Assembly: GCF_000381925.1 (NCBI RefSeq) | Contig: NZ_KB907308.1 | Coordinates: forward strand, 1,054,001 to 1,118,000 | DNA length: 64,000 bases | Source of the DNA: Nocardia sp. BMG111209 | GTDB lineage: Bacteria > Actinomycetota > Actinomycetes > Mycobacteriales > Mycobacteriaceae | Direction of reading: 5' to 3' | In this document: positions 59,764 to 64,000 of the stretch, one piece after another | Position numbering within the stretch: the first letter of the stretch is position 1 | Layout: each line of letters starts with the position of its first letter | Translations under genes and position numbers: made by a program | Notes under the pieces: model-generated | Told to the model about the DNA's origin: nothing | The model's input: only the letters and a program-made list of their open reading frames with translations | Databases searched by the model: none

Positions 59764-60529
59764 GTTGCGCTCTCACCCAATCGACCGGGTCGAGTCCATT
59801 AGTCCAATCGCCGCCCAGTAGCCCGACCGGATCGGCACTCTCGACTTCCTCATCCGGGCCATGTATCACTTCAATGCCCTCTGCGTATATTTTGACTAGC
59901 TTATTATCCGGATCCCGCTCGACTATCCCCCACACTTCTACTTCGGAATCTAAAGCACGCCTTACCCCGGAAGTTAGTGCAGGTGGGAAAGATATTTCAA
60001 CCGAGTCGCCGGTGCGGTAATCCCTTAACGCGGCAGAGCGGCGTCGATCATTTATGTAGCGATATAAGGTTCCCTTTACAGAGCCCAACGCCATGATCCT
60101 CGTTGATAACACTTGTTCCGCATTTGCTTGAATTTCCGCGTCTATTCGAGCATTCGCTTTGTGGCGACCGAGTCGAACCTCATTGACACCGCGCTTGCGA
60201 CTCACTTTTCCAAGGTCTATGAGAGCCTGAACCGACTTAAGGTTCCACCCGCGAGGGACCTCAGGTCTGATCGATAGATTCGAAAGGCCCATTTGAAGCA
60301 CCTCTGCACGATCGCGGGGCGCCATCAGAGTCAGATGCGCACTGCCGATCGACAGCTCAGACAGCGTCAGGTCGTACTCGACTCCCTCAGGAGGCTCATA
60401 CAGCGATCCTGTCACGTCCAGGCTTTTCAGAAGGTTTTCAACGGCAATGATGGCGTCAGCCACTGCACGCGGATCAAGGTCCTCTCCTTCAAGGTCGAGA
60501 GTGATCTTGTCTTCTCTCGGTGCTCGCAC
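59756..60529 (-). CDS. large partner protein of the PIN toxin
   Basis: A 257-residue protein from a GTG at 60529, preceded by ggagggaggtgacct. The N-terminal part (KITLDLEGEDLDPRAVADAI then IAVENLLKSLDV) and the repeated strand/helix segments have no family I recognise. Overlap with the PIN gene and operon order imply an antitoxin or regulatory partner, yet it is three times longer than VapB and has no obvious AbrB or RHH start. The C-terminus (DWTNGLDPVDWVRAQRD) may bind the PIN protein. Confidence 0.6.
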   Translation of the reverse strand: MRAPREDKITLDLEGEDLDPRAVADAIIAVENLLKSLDVTGSLYEPPEGVEYDLTLSELSIGSAHLTLMAPRDRAEVLQMGLSNLSIRPEVPRGWNLKSVQALIDLGKVSRKRGVNEVRLGRHKANARIDAEIQANAEQVLSTRIMALGSVKGTLYRYINDRRRSAALRDYRTGDSVEISFPPALTSGVRRALDSEVEVWGIVERDPDNKLVKIYAEGIEVIHGPDEEVESADPVGLLGGDWTNGLDPVDWVRAQRD

Positions 60530-61181
60530 AGGTCACCTCCCTCCGCATGGACTAAGCCTATCCTCCCTCAATGATGCAACAACCGAAGCGTCCAGCGATG
60601 AAAAATCGAGTGCTTCCAACCCGTCCGCGCTGCTCAAGCTGGGATTGAGCTGACGACGCACGGGCCGACACTGTACGGGCCATCTGCTGGATCTGTGCAG
60701 CGCGGCTGCTATTACAGCGGCACAAGTCGCCCGGATCACCACGGACGCAACATGACCTCCGAATGAAAGAACCGCTGCCCACGTGGAAGTACGGACAAGC
60801 GCGGTACCTCTGCGGACGTCGGGCGCTCAACTGCAAACGAGCGGGCAATGCTAGGCGTGCGGTACCTCATCTCCGGCTTGCTCTCCCACAGTCGATCCCA
60901 GACTGACGGGACGGCCCGACCGACCGGCCGTCCCGAGACCGGAGCACTCGTCTACGAGTGGCGGTTGGCCGGTCCGGTGCACAGCGGAGTGCATCAACTC
61001 AGCCGCCAGATAGTCTGGCATATCTGCTCGATCAGGGCGTGAAAGGAGGACGGCGCGCCAGGCCGTCTCCAGGCCGTCACACAGCCGAAAGGCCTGAGAA
61101 TCAGCGAGATCTCACAAGTGCAGATTGCCAGGTCAGCGGCTACTTTTGAGGAAACCGGCCAAGATCGGGAGAATATGACGC
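60530..61181. other. 652-base gene-poor right end of the AICE
   Basis: No gene is supported on either strand; short open frames lack gene-like composition. It contains a perfect 9-bp hairpin (gggacggcc at 60908-60916 with ggccgtccc at 60926-60934). The segment adjoining the right repeat probably holds integrase arm-binding sites, but none can be identified by eye. Confidence 0.5.
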
Positions 61182-61274
61182 AAGATCCTCGACATCTTCG
61201 AGGGCACCCAGCAGATCCAGCAGCTGATCGTCGCGCGGCGGGTACTCGGACTGACCAGCACCGAACTGAAGTAG
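61182..61274 (+). pseudogene. attR and displaced original 3' end of fadE23
   Basis: Encodes the last 30 residues of FadE23 (KILDIFEGTQQIQQLIVARR then VLGLTSTELK and TAG) without the rest of the gene. The first 41 bases (61182-61222) are identical to 42774-42814. The GC-rich codon choice matches the chromosome, so this is the host copy cut off by insertion. It lies directly ahead of the acyl-CoA ligase gene, the original downstream neighbour. Confidence 0.9.
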
Positions 61275-61422
61275 GCGTACCGGGCCTCTCGGGCGGGGAT
61301 ATAGGATACTCTCGGTTACACAGACATCGGCCGGGCGCCCGCCGGCCGATGTCGTCCCCTCGCACCGGATCTCGATGTTGCGATCCGCCGGCGCACGGCG
61401 GCATCGCGGAAGGTTGTCACCC

Positions 61423-63081
61423 ATGTCAGCTGCCCTTCCGTCGGCAAGCACCGCTCTGCGTAGAGTCGGCGATCTGACGCGCGGAGTCAACGCCATGCGC
61501 AGGGGTGGGCTGTTCAACCCGCTGCGCCTGGATCTGGCGCTGCGCTCCGCGCTCAACGTGACCCGATACGGGCCGTTCGCCGGGGTGATCATGCATGCCG
61601 CACAGACGAATCCGGACGCGCCGGCGATCGTCGACGAGGCCGGCGAGATGACCTTCGCGGAGATCGACGCGCAATCCAATCAGCTGGCCCGGGGATTCCA
61701 GGCGCAGGGGTTGCGTCCGGGCGATGTGATCGCGGTGCTGGCCCGCGATCATCGCGGTATGGTGCTGACCCTCGCCGCCACCGGCAAGCTCGGGGTGCGC
61801 GCGGTCCTGATGAACACCGGGTTCGCGAAGCCGCAGCTGGCCGACGTCGCGGCCCGTGAGCAGGCCAAGGCCGTCCTGCACGACAGCGAGTTCACCACCT
61901 TGATGAGCGCGATCCCGGCCACCGTGCCGCGGGTGCTCACCTGGGTGGACGCGGCCGACGCGGTGGATCCGGCGACCCCCACCCTGGAATCGCTGTCCGC
62001 CGGGCAGTCCGCCGACGCCATCCCCGCGCCCGAGAAACCCGGCGGCACGGTGATTCTCACCAGCGGCACCACCGGCACCCCGAAGGGCGCGCCCCGGGAC
62101 AAGGTGAGCCCGCTCATCTCCGCGCAGTTCCTGGATCGAATCCCGTTGCCGCGCAACTCGTCCATGGTGGTGGCGGCGCCGATCTTCCACGCCACCGGCC
62201 TGTCCCAGTTCACTCTCGGCCTGGCCCTGGGCAATCGGATGATCTTCCAGCAGCGCCGGTTCGATCCGGAGCGCACGCTGGCGAATATCGTTGCGTTCCA
62301 AGCGGAATCGCTGGTCGTGGTGCCGACCATGTTGCAGCGCATCCTGGATCTGCCGCCCGAGACGCTGGCGAAGTACGACATGTCCTCGCTGCGGGTGATC
62401 TTCGCGGCCGGTTCGGCGATCCCGCCGGACGTGGTGACCCGTAGCCTCGACTACTTCGGCGACGCGCTCTACAACGTGTACGGCTCCACCGAATGCGCGA
62501 TCATCACCGTCGCCACCCCCGCCGACCTGCGGCTGGCCCCCGACACCGCGGGCCGCACGCCGGTCGGGATCCGGCTGGCCCTCTACGACGAGAACCGCAA
62601 GCGCATCACCCGCCCGAACGTGACGGGCACGATCTTCATCGCCAACGCGCACTCGTTCAAGGCGTACACCGACGGCCGCACCAAGGAGACCGTCGACGGC
62701 CTGATGTCCAGTGGTGACGTCGGCCACTTCGACGAGCACGGCCTGCTGTTCATCGACGGCCGCGACGACGACATGATCGTCTCCGGCGGCGAGAACGTCT
62801 TCCCGCAGGAGGTCGAGCACCTGATCGCGAACCGGCCGGACGTACTGGAGGCGGCGGTGATCGGCGTCGACGACCGGGAATTCGGGAAACGCTTGCGCGC
62901 CTTCGTGGTTCAGGGACCGGACGGTACCCGCGATCCCCAGGAGATCAAGGACTGGGTGAAGTCCAACCTGGCCCGCTACAAGGTGCCGCGCGAGGTGATC
63001 TTCCTCGACGAACTGCCGCGCAACGCCACCGGCAAGCTGCTGCGCAGGTCCCTGGTGGAGATGGACGTCCCGGCGGAGTAA
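61423..63081 (+). CDS. long-chain acyl-CoA synthetase (FadD-type)
   Basis: A 552-residue AMP-forming ligase. P-loop TVILTSGTTGTPKGAPR, A5 motif YNVYGSTECA, A7 MSSGDVGHFDEHG, A8 IDGRDDDMIVSGGENVFPQE and the C-terminal catalytic Lys in NATGKLLRRSL are all present. Resembles mycobacterial FadD12-like enzymes. ATG at 61423. Originally just downstream of fadE23, so it fits a fatty-acid degradation or lipid-modification cluster. Confidence 0.9.
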   Translation: MSAALPSASTALRRVGDLTRGVNAMRRGGLFNPLRLDLALRSALNVTRYGPFAGVIMHAAQTNPDAPAIVDEAGEMTFAEIDAQSNQLARGFQAQGLRPGDVIAVLARDHRGMVLTLAATGKLGVRAVLMNTGFAKPQLADVAAREQAKAVLHDSEFTTLMSAIPATVPRVLTWVDAADAVDPATPTLESLSAGQSADAIPAPEKPGGTVILTSGTTGTPKGAPRDKVSPLISAQFLDRIPLPRNSSMVVAAPIFHATGLSQFTLGLALGNRMIFQQRRFDPERTLANIVAFQAESLVVVPTMLQRILDLPPETLAKYDMSSLRVIFAAGSAIPPDVVTRSLDYFGDALYNVYGSTECAIITVATPADLRLAPDTAGRTPVGIRLALYDENRKRITRPNVTGTIFIANAHSFKAYTDGRTKETVDGLMSSGDVGHFDEHGLLFIDGRDDDMIVSGGENVFPQEVEHLIANRPDVLEAAVIGVDDREFGKRLRAFVVQGPDGTRDPQEIKDWVKSNLARYKVPREVIFLDELPRNATGKLLRRSLVEMDVPAE

Positions 63082-63111
63082 CCCGCCCCCGCCGCCGGAT
63101 ACCATCGGCAC

Positions 63112-63693
63112 GTGATCATCGACCCCGGCCGCCGTCCCGGCCGCAGCCTCGCCACGGCGCATGCGCGCCGGGTGGCGGTGGCGCGGCTGCGCGGCGGCTG
63201 CGCCGGGGCGATGTCGGCGGCGCTGGCGATCGCCGCCCACGGCTGGGCCTCCGGCGGCATGCCGGTGTCGTCCGGCTCGCTGGGACTGCTGCTGGCCGGC
63301 GCGAGCGTGATCGGCGCCCTGATCACCGGCCTGGGCTCCGCCGGCGGTGGCATCGCCACGCTGACGGCGGCGCTGCTCGGCGGCCAGCTGCTCGGCCACG
63401 CCACCCTCACCATGGATATGGCCGGAATGCCGCACCGGTCGCCCTGGACCCCCGCCATGCTCGCCGCGCACACGATGGCCGCCTGCTGCGCCGCCGTCCT
63501 GATCCGCGGCGCCGAGGCGGCCTACGGCATCGCCTGCGCCGCCGCATCCCGAGCCCTCCCTCTCCTGCTGCGCACCCCCGCCCCGGCGGGACCCCCGGCC
63601 CTCCCGATCGCTCACCGCGATCGAGTGATCCTGCGAATCTTCCCTGCGGACACCTTCCGCACCCGCGGTCCACCCGCACCGCTCGCCGCCTGA
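63112..63693 (+). CDS. hypothetical membrane protein
   Basis: A 193-residue protein with a basic N-terminus (RRPGRSLATAHARRVAVARL) and four hydrophobic helices between about 30 and 150, Gly/Ala-rich. A His/Met-containing loop (TMDMAGMPHRSPWTPAML then AAHTMAA) may bind metal. Starts at GTG 30 bases after the ligase stop. No family recognised; the composition is consistent with a DUF-type integral membrane protein of mycolate-producing bacteria. Confidence 0.6.
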   Translation: MIIDPGRRPGRSLATAHARRVAVARLRGGCAGAMSAALAIAAHGWASGGMPVSSGSLGLLLAGASVIGALITGLGSAGGGIATLTAALLGGQLLGHATLTMDMAGMPHRSPWTPAMLAAHTMAACCAAVLIRGAEAAYGIACAAASRALPLLLRTPAPAGPPALPIAHRDRVILRIFPADTFRTRGPPAPLAA

Positions 63694-64000
63694 ATCCTTC
63701 AGCATCCGTTGGCTTTTGCGACTTTCGGTTGCAGCTGCCGGTGTACCGAACCGTGCCGAACGAGCAGTCCCGCTCCGGGAATACACCCGGCCCACTCCGC
63801 ATGCCGGTGCGGAGCCGCGCCGAGGTGAGTGCCTGGTTGTCGTGCGGGCATGTGTCCCACGCGGATACGCCCGCCTCCTGCCGATACGACAGGAAGTTGC
63901 GTATCCACCACGGCAGTCACGTGCTGCCGCGGAGTGGCACCGTCGCGGAGTCGTGCCGCTCGTCCGCTCGGAGGCTGCCGACATCACCACGGCCGCACCC
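63694..64000. other. no supported gene at right edge
   Basis: Short open frames on both strands show no family similarity or ribosome-binding sites. It may be intergenic, or hold the end of a gene continuing beyond the window. Confidence 0.4.

Larger units (their letters stand above)
42774..61222. mobile_element. actinomycete integrative and conjugative element (AICE) inserted in fadE23
   Basis: An 18.4-kb element bounded by a 41-bp repeat. Its backbone follows the pSAM2 plan: tyrosine integrase and Xis at the left end, RepSA-like rolling-circle initiator, FtsK/SpoIIIE-type single-protein transfer ATPase, DUF2637 membrane protein, Pra-like activator and GntR-type KorSA-like regulators. The right half carries cargo: hydrolases, an HTH/PP2C-like pair, AlbA_2-like protein and a PIN-domain toxin system. 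Backbone genes appear intact. pSAM2-type elements usually use tRNA genes; insertion in a protein gene is unusual. Confidence 0.88.

Noticed and set aside
1-64000. tRNA or rRNA genes
   Set aside because: No cloverleaf with matching acceptor and T-arm was recognised apart from the tRNA-like part of ssrA; no rRNA sequence seen.

Overview
This window comes from a high-GC actinobacterium of the mycolic-acid group, most likely Nocardia or a close relative. The evidence is the prfB-mscS-ftsE-ftsX ... smpB-ssrA neighbourhood, a secreted antigen-85-type mycolyltransferase, and hisN followed by the acyl-CoA dehydrogenase pair fadE24-fadE23 (the order seen in Mycobacterium). Conserved chromosome occupies roughly 1-3,725, 26,744-42,866 and 61,182-64,000. 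Two blocks of accessory DNA interrupt it. One abuts the 3' end of the tmRNA gene ssrA. The other sits in the 3' end of fadE23.

Accessory region 1 (about 3.8-26.74 kb; left edge not located) is a composite of toxin-antitoxin, defence and mobile-element genes. It opens with yefM/yoeB, a ribbon-helix-helix/MazF pair and an XRE regulator, then recombinase debris. An AT-rich pair follows: a Shedu-type nuclease (SduA/DUF4263) and a protein resembling an HslV/Anbu-type N-terminal-threonine hydrolase. Next comes a metabolic-looking cassette: XRE-TPR regulator, aminoglycoside-phosphotransferase-like kinase, adenylate-kinase-like protein, radical SAM/SPASM enzyme, cupin, frameshifted PfkB kinase and NUDIX hydrolase. 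After that lie a membrane-anchored NACHT NTPase and a broken integrative-conjugative element (vWA-like lipoprotein, membrane proteins, a transfer ATPase fused by deletion to the tail of an MT-A70 methyltransferase, XRE, Xis, tyrosine integrase). A serine recombinase finishes the region, and its reading frame ends inside ssrA in antisense.

The chromosomal core between the islands (26.7-42.9 kb) carries ssrA (tag ADSHQREYALAA), smpB, a mycolyltransferase, a lipase, recQ, the ftsE-ftsX septum module, mscS, prfB, an MmyB-like regulator divergent from an FMN reductase across three 22-bp repeats, an SDR, hisN and fadE24-fadE23.

Accessory region 2 (42,774-61,222, about 18.4 kb) looks like a complete actinomycete integrative and conjugative element (AICE) of the pSAM2 type. 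Int, Xis, RepSA-like initiator, FtsK-type transfer protein, DUF2637 protein, Pra-like activator and two GntR regulators are all present, and the transfer/replication genes form one tightly overlapping leftward operon. A 41-bp identical repeat marks both ends. Both copies belong to the 3' coding end of fadE23, and the element brings a synonymous replacement C-terminus plus a terminator. Cargo includes a histidine phosphatase, HAD and NUDIX hydrolases, an HTH/PP2C-like two-gene unit, an AlbA_2-like protein and a PIN-domain toxin with an unusually long partner.
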